In this document: positions 15,259 through 24,403 of the stretch, piece by piece
Layout of the letters: each line of letters begins with the position of its first letter
How positions within the stretch are numbered: the stretch's first letter is position 1
DNA from: Plantactinospora mayteni
Lineage (GTDB): Bacteria > Actinomycetota > Actinomycetes > Mycobacteriales > Micromonosporaceae
Length of the DNA stretch: 64,000 bases
Direction: 5' to 3'
NCBI RefSeq assembly: GCF_016862935.1
Contig: NZ_BONX01000009.1
Location: 204,560 to 268,559, forward strand
Notes under the pieces: generated by a model
The model's database searches: none
What the model saw: the letters and a program-made list of their open reading frames with translations, nothing else
Told to the model about the DNA's origin: nothing
Program-made: the position numbers and the translations under genes

Positions 15259-17850
15259 GTGTCTGGTTGTCGACGTCTGTTTGGACCCTGGTCACGGGTT
15301 GCCGGCGAGGCTCTGGCCGCGGCGTTGCTGACCATCGCCTGTTGCTGGCTGGTACTGACAATTCTGGGCGGCGGTGCGGCCGACGCCGGCCCGATCGGCG
15401 CCTTCCTCGCCCGTGACCTGCCCGGACTCGCTGCGGCGGTTGCCGCGAGTACCGGAGCGCCGGTCGACTGGACCCTGGCCGGATCCGGCGGTCGGCTGTA
15501 TCCGGTCTCGATGCTGCTGTCGGGTTCAACCCTGTCCCTGCTGGCGGTCGGCCCGGCTGCGGGCGTCACGCTGCTCGCCTGGCGGGTCCGCCGCCGCGCC
15601 TACGGCCACCCGGTCCAGGCTGCCGGCGTTGCCGTCGGGTACGCCGCACTGATCGCCGCTTTCGCCGCCATCGGCGCCGGGGTGGGCAGCGATCCGCTGG
15701 TACGGCTGGCCGCGCCGGCCGGGCTCGCCGGGCTCGCCGCGCTGGCCTGGGCCGGCACCGCGTTGCTGCTCAGCGCTGCGGCACCGAACCGGCCCTGGCG
15801 CCGGGTCGGTCGGGCCCGCGTGGCCGTGTTCGCAGCCGTGCTGCTGCTGATCCCGACCGTGGTCCCGCCGTCGGCGCAGGCGCAGCCGGTGACCACGGAC
15901 CGGGTGGTGCCGTTCGGCGCCGATGCCTCGCCGCCACCCGTCGGGTACCGGCGCTCCGGGGTCGCGGCGGCGCTCTCCCGGCTCCGCGCCGAGCAGGGCT
16001 CCGATCCGGTCGTCTCGTACGAGCCCTGGCGGGGCACCCCGTCGATGGTGAGCCTGCGCAGCCGGGTCGACGGCGACGTGACCGGGTGGTTGCGCCGTAA
16101 CTCCGGCCTGTTCGGTGTCCCCGACGCGGCTGCCCAACTCCGCCCACTGCGCGAGGAGCGGGAGCCGACCGGCGAGCGGCACCTCTGGTATGAGCAGTAC
16201 GTCGACGGGGTGCCCGTGTTCGGCTCACGCGTCGGCGTGCACCTGGACACCACCGGTCGCTACGTGGAGTTCTTGACCAACGCGCTGGAGCCGGCGCTGG
16301 CGGTCACCGGCGCCCCGGCCAGCGTCCCGGCAGCGACCGCCATCGGCACCGCCGCCAAGGCGCTGCCGCAGGGCCGGCTGGTCGAGCCGGCGAAGCGCTA
16401 CCTGCTGCCGGCCGGCGCCGACCCGGGCCGCAGCACGCCGACCGTACTGGCCTGGCACGTCTGGCTCACCGACGACAAAGGACTGTCCACGTCGTACTTC
16501 GTCGACGCGACCTCCGGCCGGCTCGTCTACGCCCTGCCCCGGACCGCACACGCGAAGAAACGTTCCATCTACGACCTGAACAAGCTCAGCGAGGACAAGA
16601 TCCCGGCGTTTCCCGTACGCACCGAGGGCGAGGGCCGGTCCGGGATCGCCGACGTCGACGAGGCGTACGACAATCTCGGCCACACGTACGACTACTACCA
16701 CGACACCTTCGGCCGGGACAGCTTCGACGGGAACGGTGCCACGCTGCGCACACTGGTCCGGGTGCGACAGAACGTCAACGAGCCGATGCGCAACGCGATG
16801 TTCGTGCCGGGCGGCATCGACACGATGATCTTCGGCGAGGAGATGACGAAGCTGGACGTGGTGGCGCACGAACTCACCCACGGGGTGACCTTCCACAGCG
16901 CCGACCTCTGGTACATGTACCAGTCCGGCGCGCTCAACGAGAGCTTTTCCGACATCTTCGGCGAGGCGATCGAGCACTTCGCCACGGGCAGGAACGACTG
17001 GTTGATCGGCGCCAGCATCCCGGGCGGTGCACTGCGCAGCATGGCCGACCCGCCGCAGTACGGCGACCCGGGCCACTACACCGACTTCGAGCGGAGCTGT
17101 CTCGACCTGGGTGGCGTGCACACCAACAGCGGCATCCAGAACAAGGCCTTCTACCTGCTGGCCAAGAGCATCGGCATCGAGAAGGCGGCGAAGCTCGCGT
17201 ACCGCACGTTGACCACGTACCTGGCGCCGAGGGCCCGGTTCACCGACTCCCGGGTCGGCTTCATCGAGTCGGCGAACAAGCTGTTCGGCAAGGGCTCGAA
17301 GGAGGCGACGGAGGCGGCGGCGGCATGGACCGCGGTCGGTGTGGACGGCGTCTACGAGCAGCCCCGACAGGACTGTCTGTGCATCGCCGACACGTCACTG
17401 ACCGGCGCCGGTCCGGAGGGGATGGATCCGCAGGGACCGAACGTGGACGCGGTGCTCGGCGCGCTGCTGCACGTGCGGGACCTGTTCAGTGACGCGCGTA
17501 CGCCCGCGCTGCGGCACTACGAGGTCGTCTACGCGCACGGCGGCGACCGCGCGATCGAGCTGATGACCGCTGACGACGGCCTCCGGCGTCGCACCGCGCA
17601 CGCGCTCCAGACGCTGCAACCGGTGCTGCGTACCGTCGGGACGTCCGAGGGGGACACCACGCCGGTTACCGCGGCCATGCTCTCCGAACTGGAGACGCTG
17701 CTGCGCGACTACGCCGCGGCGGACCGGACGGCAGGCGGCGGCGGGCTGGCCAGCACCATCGAGAGCGAACTGGCCAAGGCGAACATCCAGCAGCTCGCCG
17801 GGCAACCCGCCAACCAGGCGCTCGCGTTGCTCGACGAGCGGGTCGGCTGA
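15259..17850 (+). CDS. M4 (thermolysin-family) metallopeptidase with N-terminal multi-span membrane module
   Basis: 863 aa. Residues ~1-210 form four or five hydrophobic spans, the last (VAVFAAVLLLIPTVVPPS) ending in AQAQ like a signal peptide, so the protease domain lies outside the cell. Then an FTP/PepSY-type propeptide (~220-430) and the M4 domain: zinc motif HELTH with His537, Glu538 and His541, third ligand Glu561 in GALNESFSD, and the catalytic His621 in GGVHTNSGI. All active residues are present. The ~180-residue C-terminal region is helical and unrecognised. M4 enzymes normally start with a simple signal peptide, so the membrane module is unusual. The GTG start at 15259 gives the fusion. 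A hairpin and a second protease gene follow. Confidence 0.9.
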   Translation: MSGCRRLFGPWSRVAGEALAAALLTIACCWLVLTILGGGAADAGPIGAFLARDLPGLAAAVAASTGAPVDWTLAGSGGRLYPVSMLLSGSTLSLLAVGPAAGVTLLAWRVRRRAYGHPVQAAGVAVGYAALIAAFAAIGAGVGSDPLVRLAAPAGLAGLAALAWAGTALLLSAAAPNRPWRRVGRARVAVFAAVLLLIPTVVPPSAQAQPVTTDRVVPFGADASPPPVGYRRSGVAAALSRLRAEQGSDPVVSYEPWRGTPSMVSLRSRVDGDVTGWLRRNSGLFGVPDAAAQLRPLREEREPTGERHLWYEQYVDGVPVFGSRVGVHLDTTGRYVEFLTNALEPALAVTGAPASVPAATAIGTAAKALPQGRLVEPAKRYLLPAGADPGRSTPTVLAWHVWLTDDKGLSTSYFVDATSGRLVYALPRTAHAKKRSIYDLNKLSEDKIPAFPVRTEGEGRSGIADVDEAYDNLGHTYDYYHDTFGRDSFDGNGATLRTLVRVRQNVNEPMRNAMFVPGGIDTMIFGEEMTKLDVVAHELTHGVTFHSADLWYMYQSGALNESFSDIFGEAIEHFATGRNDWLIGASIPGGALRSMADPPQYGDPGHYTDFERSCLDLGGVHTNSGIQNKAFYLLAKSIGIEKAAKLAYRTLTTYLAPRARFTDSRVGFIESANKLFGKGSKEATEAAAAWTAVGVDGVYEQPRQDCLCIADTSLTGAGPEGMDPQGPNVDAVLGALLHVRDLFSDARTPALRHYEVVYAHGGDRAIELMTADDGLRRRTAHALQTLQPVLRTVGTSEGDTTPVTAAMLSELETLLRDYAAADRTAGGGGLASTIESELAKANIQQLAGQPANQALALLDERVG

Positions 17851-17873
17851 CCCGGTTCCGGCCTCCTGCCGAC

Positions 17874-17901
17874 GGTGGCGGGCGTGAGCGCGCCCGCCAC
17901 C
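17874..17901. terminator. 11-bp hairpin between the M4 and S8 protease genes
   Basis: GGTGGCGGGCG (17874-17884), TGAGCG loop, CGCCCGCCACC (17891-17901); perfect stem with no T-run. It lies 24 bp after the M4 stop and 28 bp before the S8 start, so it is either a terminator or an attenuator in a two-gene unit. Confidence 0.6.
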
Positions 17902-17929
17902 GCCTCCCTTCCACCGTGACGAGGTCTCC

Positions 17930-20900
17930 ATGCCCAGCCCGCTTTCCCGGCGACTTGCGTCCGTGCTCACCGCGCTGCTCGCCGCCACCCTGCTGCCCAC
18001 GCCGACACCGGCCGGGGCGGCGCCGCCCGGTGCCGCCCCGGCCGACCGCCTCCAGCCCGCGGCCCGACAGGCGCTCACCGGCGGCCGGACCGCCGACCTG
18101 ATCGTGGAGTTCACCGAGCGGGCCGACCTGAGCGCGGCCCGTGGCCTGCGCAGCCACGGCCAGCGCACCGGGTACGGCCGGAGCGCCCTGGCCGCCGTCG
18201 CCGAACGCAGCCAACGTGACGTTCGCGACCTGCTCACCGCCCGGAAGGTCCGCCACCAGCCGCTCTGGATCGTCAACGCCGTGCACGTCACGGGCGCCGA
18301 CGCGAAGCTCGCGGCGGAGCTGGCCCGCCGGCCGGAGGTGCGGACCGTCCGTACCGCCCGTACCTTCGCCGCGCCGAAGCCGACCCCGACCCGGACCGCC
18401 GCCGCGGCGGCCGGGGTCGAGTGGAACATCGAGCGAATCCGCGCCAACCGGGTCTGGTCCGAGTACGACATCCGCGGCGAGGGCATCGTGGTCGCCAACA
18501 TCGACACCGGGGTGCAGTACGACCACCCGGCGTTGGTCCGGCAGTACCGGGGCAACCTCGGCGACGGCCGGATGGACCACCGCTTCAACTGGTACGACCC
18601 GTACGGGGATTGCAGTGGCGAGCCGTGTGACACGAGCGGCCACGGCACCCACACGATGGGCGCGATGGTCGGTGACGACGGTGAGGGCAACCAGGTCGGC
18701 GTGGCCCCCGGGGCCCGATGGGTGGCGGCCCGGGGCTGCTTCGCCGACGGCTGTAGGGAGCTTGCCCTGCTGCTGGCCGGCGAGTGGGTGATGGCACCGT
18801 TCGACGACACGCTCCAGTTCCGTCCGGACCTGGCCCCGCACATCGTCAACAACTCGTGGGGCTCGGACGTCGGTGGGGACCCGTTCTTCCAGGACGTCGT
18901 GCGGCGGTGGACCGAGGTCGGGATCATGCCGGTGTTCGCCGCCGGCAACGCCGGCCCCGACTGCGGCAGCGCGGGCTCGCCGGGGGACTACCCGCTCTCG
19001 TTCGCGGTCGCCGCGTTCGGGAGCGACAACGCCATTGCCGACTTCTCCAGCCGGGGAGCGGCCGGCGCGGCCGAGGTCAAGCCGGACATCGCCGCTCCGG
19101 GGGTGGCGATCCGCTCCACCGTGCCGGGCAGCCGGTTCTCGTCGTACGACGGCACCTCGATGGCCGCCCCGCACGTGGCCGGCTCGGTGGCCCTGCTCTG
19201 GTCGGCCGCGCCGGAGCTGATCGGCGACGTCGCCGCCACCCGCGCGCTGCTGGCCGGCGCCGCGATCGAGACGGCCGACCTGAGCTGCGGCGGCACCGCC
19301 GCCGACAACCCGGTGTGGGGCGAGGGCCGGCTGGACGCGTACGCCGCGGTGACGGCGGCGCCCCGCGGACCCCGCGGAACGCTGACCGGCGTGGTCCGGT
19401 CGACGGCCGGGCAGCCGGTGTCTGATGCGCTGGTGCGGATCACCGGCGGCAACCGCACGGAACGGGTCACCCGCACCGACGCGACCGGCCGCTACACGGT
19501 GACCGCGCCGCCCGACGACTACCGGCTGACCGTGGCGGCGTTCGGCTTCACCGAGGGAGGTACGTCGATTCGGATCACCGCGGACGCGACCACCACCGGT
19601 GACCTGACGGTCAACGCCCTGCCCCGGCACACGATCCGTGGCGTCGTCCGCGATCCGGGTGGCACCGGCGCCCCGGGTATCGCGGTCCGGCTGCTGGCCA
19701 CGCCGCTGCCCACCATCCCCACCGGAGACGACGGCAGCTACCGGATCGACGACGTGCCGGTCGGGTCGTACCGCCTCACCTTCGGGTCCGGCCGCTGCCT
19801 CACCGCCGGCAGCCGGTGGGTGACGGTGGACGGCGACGAGACGGTCGACCTCGAACCGCCGGCCGAGGTGGACGCTCAGGGCTACCAGTGCAACGGTACG
19901 GACGCCGGCTACGTGGCCGGTACCGATGTGCTGCCGCTCACCGGCGACGACGAGTCGCTGCGGGTCACGCTGCCGTTCACGATGCCGTTCTACGGGCGTT
20001 ACCAGAGCAGCGCGTGGATCGCGACGAACGGCTTCCTCTCCTTTGACAGGGCGGCCGACAACTCCATCAACCGCGAGGTGCCCAACCCGTCCATCCCGAA
20101 CGCCGCGATCTTCGGGTTCTGGGACGACCTGGTCGTCGACGCCCAGGCCAGCGTCCGTACCGCGAGTTTCGGCAGCGCGCCGGACCGGCGGTTCGTGGTG
20201 GAGTGGCGCAACGTGACGTTCTACGACGAGCCGGAGCGAGTGAGCTTCTCGATCGAGATGTTCGAGTCTGGCGACGTCGTCGTGCACTACGGGGACCTGT
20301 CGGCCGGCGCGTTGGCCCGGGGCGCGGGCGCCTCGGTCGGGGTGGAGAACCAGGCTGGCACGGTCGGCCTGGAGTACTCCCGCGACGTGGCGGCACTCCG
20401 GCCGCACACGGCGATCGCCTTCCGGGCCGCCGGGGCGATCCACGGCACGGTGACCAAGCCGGACGGCTCGCCAGCCGATGGTGCACTGGTGTCGGCGACG
20501 ACCGGCGACTCGGCGGCGGTCACCACGACCACTGCCACCGACGGCATCTACCTGCTGCATCTGCCGCTCGGCACCTATCAGGTGGAGGTAACGCTCGCCA
20601 CGTTCGGCGTGCACCGCTCCACGGTGGCACTGGACACCAGCGGCGCCCGGGTGGTGCACGACGTCCGGTTGGCGCTCAACGAGCGGGTGGTCAGTGGCGT
20701 GATCCGCGATTCACTCGGCGCGCCGGTGCGCGGCGCCCGGGTACGCCTGCAGCATCCGCGGTTCACCACGCCAGCGGTGACCACCGGGGGTGACGGGGCG
20801 TACCGGTTCGAGAAGGTGCCGGAGAACGACACCGCGACGTACGTCTACGCCAGCGTCGACGGCTGTCAGCGCGACGGCCGACTGTACCTGCCGGAGATCA

Positions 20901-21787
20901 TCGGCGGGGACGTCGTCGGTGATGTCACGGTCGTCGCGCCCACGGGTGTGGTGGACGGCGCGGACAGCTACGGCTACCAGTGTCTGCTGGGCGGGGTGGA
21001 GCAGAGCTTTGCCACCACCCCGGTGGCGGTCGACACGGCGGCCGGCCCGACCGCCGTCGCCCTGCCCTTCCCGTTCCGGTTGTACGACGAGTCGTACTCC
21101 ACCGCGTACGTCTCCGCGTACGGATACCTGACGTTTCTGCCCGCCACCTACCAGAGCGGCTCGAACTCGACCCTGCCGACGACTGTGTCGCACCAGCCCG
21201 ACGCGGCGGTCTACGGCTTCTGGGACGGCCTCACCCTGGACGCGACCTCGCGGGTCAGCTTCGGGACGGCCGGCAGCGCCCCGAACCGCCGGGTCATGGT
21301 GTCCTGGCAGAACGTGCTGCTGGGCGACGCCGCCCGGGCGAGTTTCGATATCGTGCTGCACGAGAGCGGACGGATCGACATTCAGCACCGGGCGCTGCCG
21401 GACACCCCGGCCGGACGTGGGCGCTCGGCGACGGTGGGAATCGAGGATGAGTCCAGCGACCAGGCGCACGAGTACCTGTACATGGACGAGCGTCTGCGGT
21501 CCGGGCAGTCGATCCGCTATCTGCCGCCGGGCACCGTCACGGGGCTGGTGACGGACGCCGTGACGGGCGCGCCGGTGGCCGGGGCGACGTTGGAGTTCCT
21601 GCGCCTCGACGACGTGGAGGAGCAGGTCACTACCGACGCGGCCGGTAGGTACACACTGCGCGCGCCGCTCGGCACGTACGCGGTGAGGGTCCTTCGGACC
21701 GGCTGGTTCGGGGCCGACGGTCAGGTCACGCTGGACCTTCCGTTCGGCACAGTGCACCGGAACTTCGCGCTCGACGCCGTGGGCTGA
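17930..21787 (+). CDS. Large secreted S8 (subtilisin-like, bacillopeptidase F-type) protease with repeated C-terminal domains
   Basis: 1285 aa, secreted (signal peptide ending PAGAAPP). An inhibitor-I9-like propeptide (~45-145) precedes the S8 domain with Asp192 (ANIDTGV), His238 (SGHGTHTMG), oxyanion Asn in FAAGNAGP and Ser410 (GTSMAAPHVAG); the triad is intact. The tail holds five carboxypeptidase-regulatory-like beta domains (about 482-545, 567-630, 836-905, 920-990, 1202-1285) and two copies of a ~185-residue beta domain (about 647-830 and 1010-1195), each with a YQC...LPF start, AAIFGFWDDL/AAVYGFWDGL, RRFVVEWRNV/RRVMVSWQNV and an ESG motif. The tail probably binds cell surface or substrate. 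GAGG ribosome-binding site before ATG. Follows the M4 protease. Confidence 0.93.
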   Translation: MPSPLSRRLASVLTALLAATLLPTPTPAGAAPPGAAPADRLQPAARQALTGGRTADLIVEFTERADLSAARGLRSHGQRTGYGRSALAAVAERSQRDVRDLLTARKVRHQPLWIVNAVHVTGADAKLAAELARRPEVRTVRTARTFAAPKPTPTRTAAAAAGVEWNIERIRANRVWSEYDIRGEGIVVANIDTGVQYDHPALVRQYRGNLGDGRMDHRFNWYDPYGDCSGEPCDTSGHGTHTMGAMVGDDGEGNQVGVAPGARWVAARGCFADGCRELALLLAGEWVMAPFDDTLQFRPDLAPHIVNNSWGSDVGGDPFFQDVVRRWTEVGIMPVFAAGNAGPDCGSAGSPGDYPLSFAVAAFGSDNAIADFSSRGAAGAAEVKPDIAAPGVAIRSTVPGSRFSSYDGTSMAAPHVAGSVALLWSAAPELIGDVAATRALLAGAAIETADLSCGGTAADNPVWGEGRLDAYAAVTAAPRGPRGTLTGVVRSTAGQPVSDALVRITGGNRTERVTRTDATGRYTVTAPPDDYRLTVAAFGFTEGGTSIRITADATTTGDLTVNALPRHTIRGVVRDPGGTGAPGIAVRLLATPLPTIPTGDDGSYRIDDVPVGSYRLTFGSGRCLTAGSRWVTVDGDETVDLEPPAEVDAQGYQCNGTDAGYVAGTDVLPLTGDDESLRVTLPFTMPFYGRYQSSAWIATNGFLSFDRAADNSINREVPNPSIPNAAIFGFWDDLVVDAQASVRTASFGSAPDRRFVVEWRNVTFYDEPERVSFSIEMFESGDVVVHYGDLSAGALARGAGASVGVENQAGTVGLEYSRDVAALRPHTAIAFRAAGAIHGTVTKPDGSPADGALVSATTGDSAAVTTTTATDGIYLLHLPLGTYQVEVTLATFGVHRSTVALDTSGARVVHDVRLALNERVVSGVIRDSLGAPVRGARVRLQHPRFTTPAVTTGGDGAYRFEKVPENDTATYVYASVDGCQRDGRLYLPEIIGGDVVGDVTVVAPTGVVDGADSYGYQCLLGGVEQSFATTPVAVDTAAGPTAVALPFPFRLYDESYSTAYVSAYGYLTFLPATYQSGSNSTLPTTVSHQPDAAVYGFWDGLTLDATSRVSFGTAGSAPNRRVMVSWQNVLLGDAARASFDIVLHESGRIDIQHRALPDTPAGRGRSATVGIEDESSDQAHEYLYMDERLRSGQSIRYLPPGTVTGLVTDAVTGAPVAGATLEFLRLDDVEEQVTTDAAGRYTLRAPLGTYAVRVLRTGWFGADGQVTLDLPFGTVHRNFALDAVG

Positions 21788-21857
21788 TGCCCGATCGGGG
21801 ATCGGTCAGCGATGAGGTCGTGACGACGAGGCGGCCCCGCCGTTGACGATGGAATGT

Positions 21858-21874
21858 CGAGGAACCATTCCTCG
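21858..21874. terminator. Small hairpin downstream of the S8 protease gene
   Basis: CGAGGAA-CCA-TTCCTCG, a perfect 7-bp stem 71 bp after the S8 protease stop. It may protect or terminate the S8 mRNA; a stronger hairpin follows. Confidence 0.4.
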
Positions 21875-21939
21875 GCGGCGGCCAGACGCGCCCACGGGTC
21901 GGAAACCTAGGGGCCGCCTGGCGGTGTCAGACGTCCGCC

Positions 21940-21969
21940 CTGCCCCCTCCCCCCGAAGGGAGGGGGCAG
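21940..21969. terminator. Strong bidirectional terminator-like hairpin
   Basis: CTGCCCCCTCCC (21940-21951) pairs perfectly with GGGAGGGGGCAG (21958-21969) around a 6-nt CCCGAA loop. It lies between the convergent S8 protease and the PadR-linked membrane protein gene. The rest of the 300-bp gap (21788-22090) shows no gene. Confidence 0.8.
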
Positions 21970-22090
21970 GGTTGGGTAGGGCAGGGGTCGTGTGAGTCTC
22001 ACGCGTGACACCGGGGCGGCCGGCGGCGTGCCAGCGCCTGTCCGATAGAGGCGAGGGCGGTCACCGGAGCCGATGACCTGCTCACTCCCG

Positions 22091-23032
22091 CTAGGTGCGG
22101 GCCTGGCGGCGGAGGCCGAGGGCGCCGCCGGTTAGCAGGGCGATGGCCCCGATGACGAGTGTCCAGAACCACGTGACGCCAAGAACCTCGGGCTGATCCC
22201 AGGCGCCCAGGGCTCCGAGTGACAGCATGGCGATGATCAGCGGGATGAGCAGCACCCCGGCCGCGATGGTCGCTCGCGCATCGACGGCAACCCATAGCAG
22301 GAAGCCGGCCATCACGACGACGGTGGCCCCCGGTTGCAGGCCGATCGTCACGTCGTAGTCCGTGGGTAGCAGAAACACCGCGACCGGCACAGTGAGCAGC
22401 CAGGCCACAGGCCGCCGCGTGCCCGGCGCCGGCCAGAGAATCAACGGCACGATCAACAGCACGGCGAGCGGCAGCGGCCAGAGGGTCGAGTCAGTCATGG
22501 CGCCGTCGCGGACGAACTCGATCGGTGGATAGTGGCGCTCACCGGTGACGCTGTCTACGCCGACCGAGACGAGGCGCAGAACGACCAGCGCCGCGGCGAG
22601 CGCGCCAAGCGTCGCCAGTAGGCCCAGTACGTATCGCCCGCCGGCTACCGCGACGACCGCCAAGGCGGCGATGACGGTTACCAGTGGATAGATGAGCTCA
22701 GGTGGGTATTCCACGCCGTCCGTGACGATGCGGGGAAGGACTCTGCCGGTCTCGGCCAGGCTGCCGGCCGTGGCATACACCAGCAGCAGGAGCACCGCCA
22801 GGCGCAGCGACCCACGCAGGCCCCGGCTTGTCGAACCCGCGTCGTGCGTCCTGGCACGGGTTTGCAATCCCCTTAGGACCAGCATTGCCCCCTCCCGCAC
22901 CGTTGGGCGCCGCTGATCAGGGCCGGCCGCCTCCATGAGCGTGCCGATCATCTCAGCGCCACGCTCACGCCGGTAGCGCTTCGGGTACGCCAACAGCAGC
23001 CGGTACCGCGCCTCGAGTACCTCCTGAGTCAT
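22091..23032 (-). CDS. Polytopic membrane protein of a PadR operon
   Basis: 313 aa. A ~70-residue cytoplasmic N-terminus (EARYRLLLAYPKRYRRERGAEMIGTLME) is typical of actinobacterial proteins encoded next to PadR regulators; about eight hydrophobic segments follow, ending in a short basic tail. No transporter motif or catalytic residue is visible. Its ATG overlaps the stop of the PadR gene (ATGA), so both come from the PadR promoter and this protein is probably the regulated target. PadR/membrane pairs are often induced by envelope stress or drugs, but the function of this family is unknown. Confidence 0.85.
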   Translation of the reverse strand: MTQEVLEARYRLLLAYPKRYRRERGAEMIGTLMEAAGPDQRRPTVREGAMLVLRGLQTRARTHDAGSTSRGLRGSLRLAVLLLLVYATAGSLAETGRVLPRIVTDGVEYPPELIYPLVTVIAALAVVAVAGGRYVLGLLATLGALAAALVVLRLVSVGVDSVTGERHYPPIEFVRDGAMTDSTLWPLPLAVLLIVPLILWPAPGTRRPVAWLLTVPVAVFLLPTDYDVTIGLQPGATVVVMAGFLLWVAVDARATIAAGVLLIPLIIAMLSLGALGAWDQPEVLGVTWFWTLVIGAIALLTGGALGLRRQART

Positions 23033-23361
23033 GCCGGCCTCACCACCCGAACGGCCAGCGCCGGTCGGTCGGTCACGACGCGCGCAGCCTGGATCATCCG
23101 ATCGGCCTCGGCTCGGAGCACGGCGGTGCCCTCCTCCGTGAGGTTGTAGTAGCGGCGGGCCCGCCCGTTGACCACCTCCTCCTCGACGACGTGTAGGAGC
23201 CCTTCGGTGCTGAGTCGATCGAGCGCCGCGTAGAGGGTGCCAGCCGCCATGCGTACCCGACCTTCCGACAGTTCCTCGGCGCGCTTGATGATCGCGTATC
23301 CGTGGAGTGGGCCGTCCATCAGCGCGGCGAGCGCGAAATAGCTCTGTTCGCGGATAGTCAT
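23029..23361 (-). CDS. PadR-family transcriptional repressor
   Basis: 110 aa, compact winged-helix PadR (subfamily 2 size). Hallmarks: FALAALMDGPLHGYAIIKRAEEL (helix 1-2), GTLYAALDRLSTEGLL recognition region, and the wing GRARRYYNLTEEGTAVL. I use ATG 23361 because a near-consensus promoter lies immediately upstream with its -10 box 6 nt from the ATG (leaderless) and because the family starts here; the longer open frame is non-coding. It overlaps the membrane protein gene and is expected to repress its own operon. Confidence 0.93.
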   Translation of the reverse strand: MTIREQSYFALAALMDGPLHGYAIIKRAEELSEGRVRMAAGTLYAALDRLSTEGLLHVVEEEVVNGRARRYYNLTEEGTAVLRAEADRMIQAARVVTDRPALAVRVVRPA

Positions 23362-23367
23362 GACGAA

Positions 23368-23396
23368 AGGATATCTAGCTGAACTGAGTATGGCAA
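23368..23396 (-). promoter_or_regulatory. Promoter of the PadR operon with overlapping imperfect inverted repeat
   Basis: On the minus strand TTGCCA (23396-23391), exactly 17 bp, TATCCT (23373-23368), then 6 nt to the ATG: a vegetative-sigma-like leaderless promoter. ATATCTAGCT (23371-23380) and AACTGAGTAT (23381-23390) form an imperfect inverted repeat inside the spacer, the expected place for autorepression by PadR. The remaining 23397-23686 shows no gene or clear structure. Confidence 0.65.
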
Positions 23397-23686
23397 GGTT
23401 GGTGCGATAGAGGGCGGAAACGACCACACATGGCTGACACGCTCCAAGGCAAGAGTTCCGCACGGCGCGCAAGCGCCGTACAGCAGCGAGATCCCCCGAA
23501 CGGCCAAACAGAGCGGCTCGACTTCCTCGTCACCCAGATCGCTGGCACCAGGTGGACCGGCCACGAGGTGAGGGAAATCGAAGGGCCAAGGATCGCGTCG
23601 CCCGGCCGGCGGCCCCCACAGCCGCCGGCCGGCCCAACACGCATACCAGGGCCGGCCCACCACCGGACCGGGCCAGGGCCGGCAGC

Positions 23687-24403
23687 TCACATCTGCCGCG
23701 GATGCTCCGGACGCGGCGACAGGGCCGGCCGGGCCCCACCCGGCGGTGTGTTGCCGATCCCCGGACTCGCCTCCCGGACGATCCGGTCCATCGTCCGGGC
23801 CAGATGCTCACTGCCGTCGTCGAGATGCCGGGCCGCCGCCTGCATGTGCGAGATCATCATCTCGCCGAAGATCCGCAGCGCCTCCCGGGTCGCGACCGTG
23901 TCGTCGAAATTCGACCCGGCCGACGCCCGATAGTCCTGCACCGCCCGCTCCGCCTCGGCCCGGGCGTCCTCGGCCGCCGCCCGCAGATAGTTCTCGTACT
24001 GCACCCGGGCGTACTCGGCGACCCGGCGGGCGTAGTCGTGCGCCTGGGCGATGATCTGCTCGGCCTCCCGCTGCGCCGCCGACAGCAGGTTGACCTCCTT
24101 CGACCCCGGCAACTGCGGCCGGCTGCTGGCACTCGGCAGCACCCCGTGCCGGTGCAGCTCCACATGGTCGTGCAGCCGCTGGTTCTCCGCCCGCAGGTCC
24201 GCCAACTGGGTCGCCAACAGGTCCAACTCGTCGGCGACCTGGTGCCGGAACCGGTCGACGTCCCGGTCGTCGTAGCCACGCCGGGTGAACGACGACGTCG
24301 AGAACTCCCACCGCCGCACCCGGTCCGCCGTCATCCTCACCCGGGGACTCGGACCCGACAGCGCCGTGGCGCGGTCGTACTCGCTGATCGGGCTGACGCT
24401 CAC
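23687..24403 (-). CDS. DivIVA-domain coiled-coil protein
   Basis: 238 aa, cytoplasmic. Residues ~25-60 carry the DivIVA-like entry motif (FSTSSFTRRGYDDRDVDRFRHQVADELDLLA), a long coiled coil follows (LADLRAENQRLHDHVEL; EAEQIIAQAHDYARRVAEYARVQYENYL; AEDARAEAERAVQDYRA), and a Pro-rich tail ends it. Proteins of this shape organise at membranes or scaffold polar growth. The GTG start overlaps the stop of the flavohaemoglobin gene, so it is the third gene of a haemoglobin operon. That partner choice is unusual and its meaning is not known. Confidence 0.88.
   Translation of the reverse strand: MSVSPISEYDRATALSGPSPRVRMTADRVRRWEFSTSSFTRRGYDDRDVDRFRHQVADELDLLATQLADLRAENQRLHDHVELHRHGVLPSASSRPQLPGSKEVNLLSAAQREAEQIIAQAHDYARRVAEYARVQYENYLRAAAEDARAEAERAVQDYRASAGSNFDDTVATREALRIFGEMMISHMQAAARHLDDGSEHLARTMDRIVREASPGIGNTPPGGARPALSPRPEHPRQM

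Noticed and set aside
17666..20659. 997-residue minus-strand open frame opposite the S8 protease
   Set aside because: Antisense shadow with His/Arg/Gly-rich composition and no signal, while the plus strand has intact catalytic residues.
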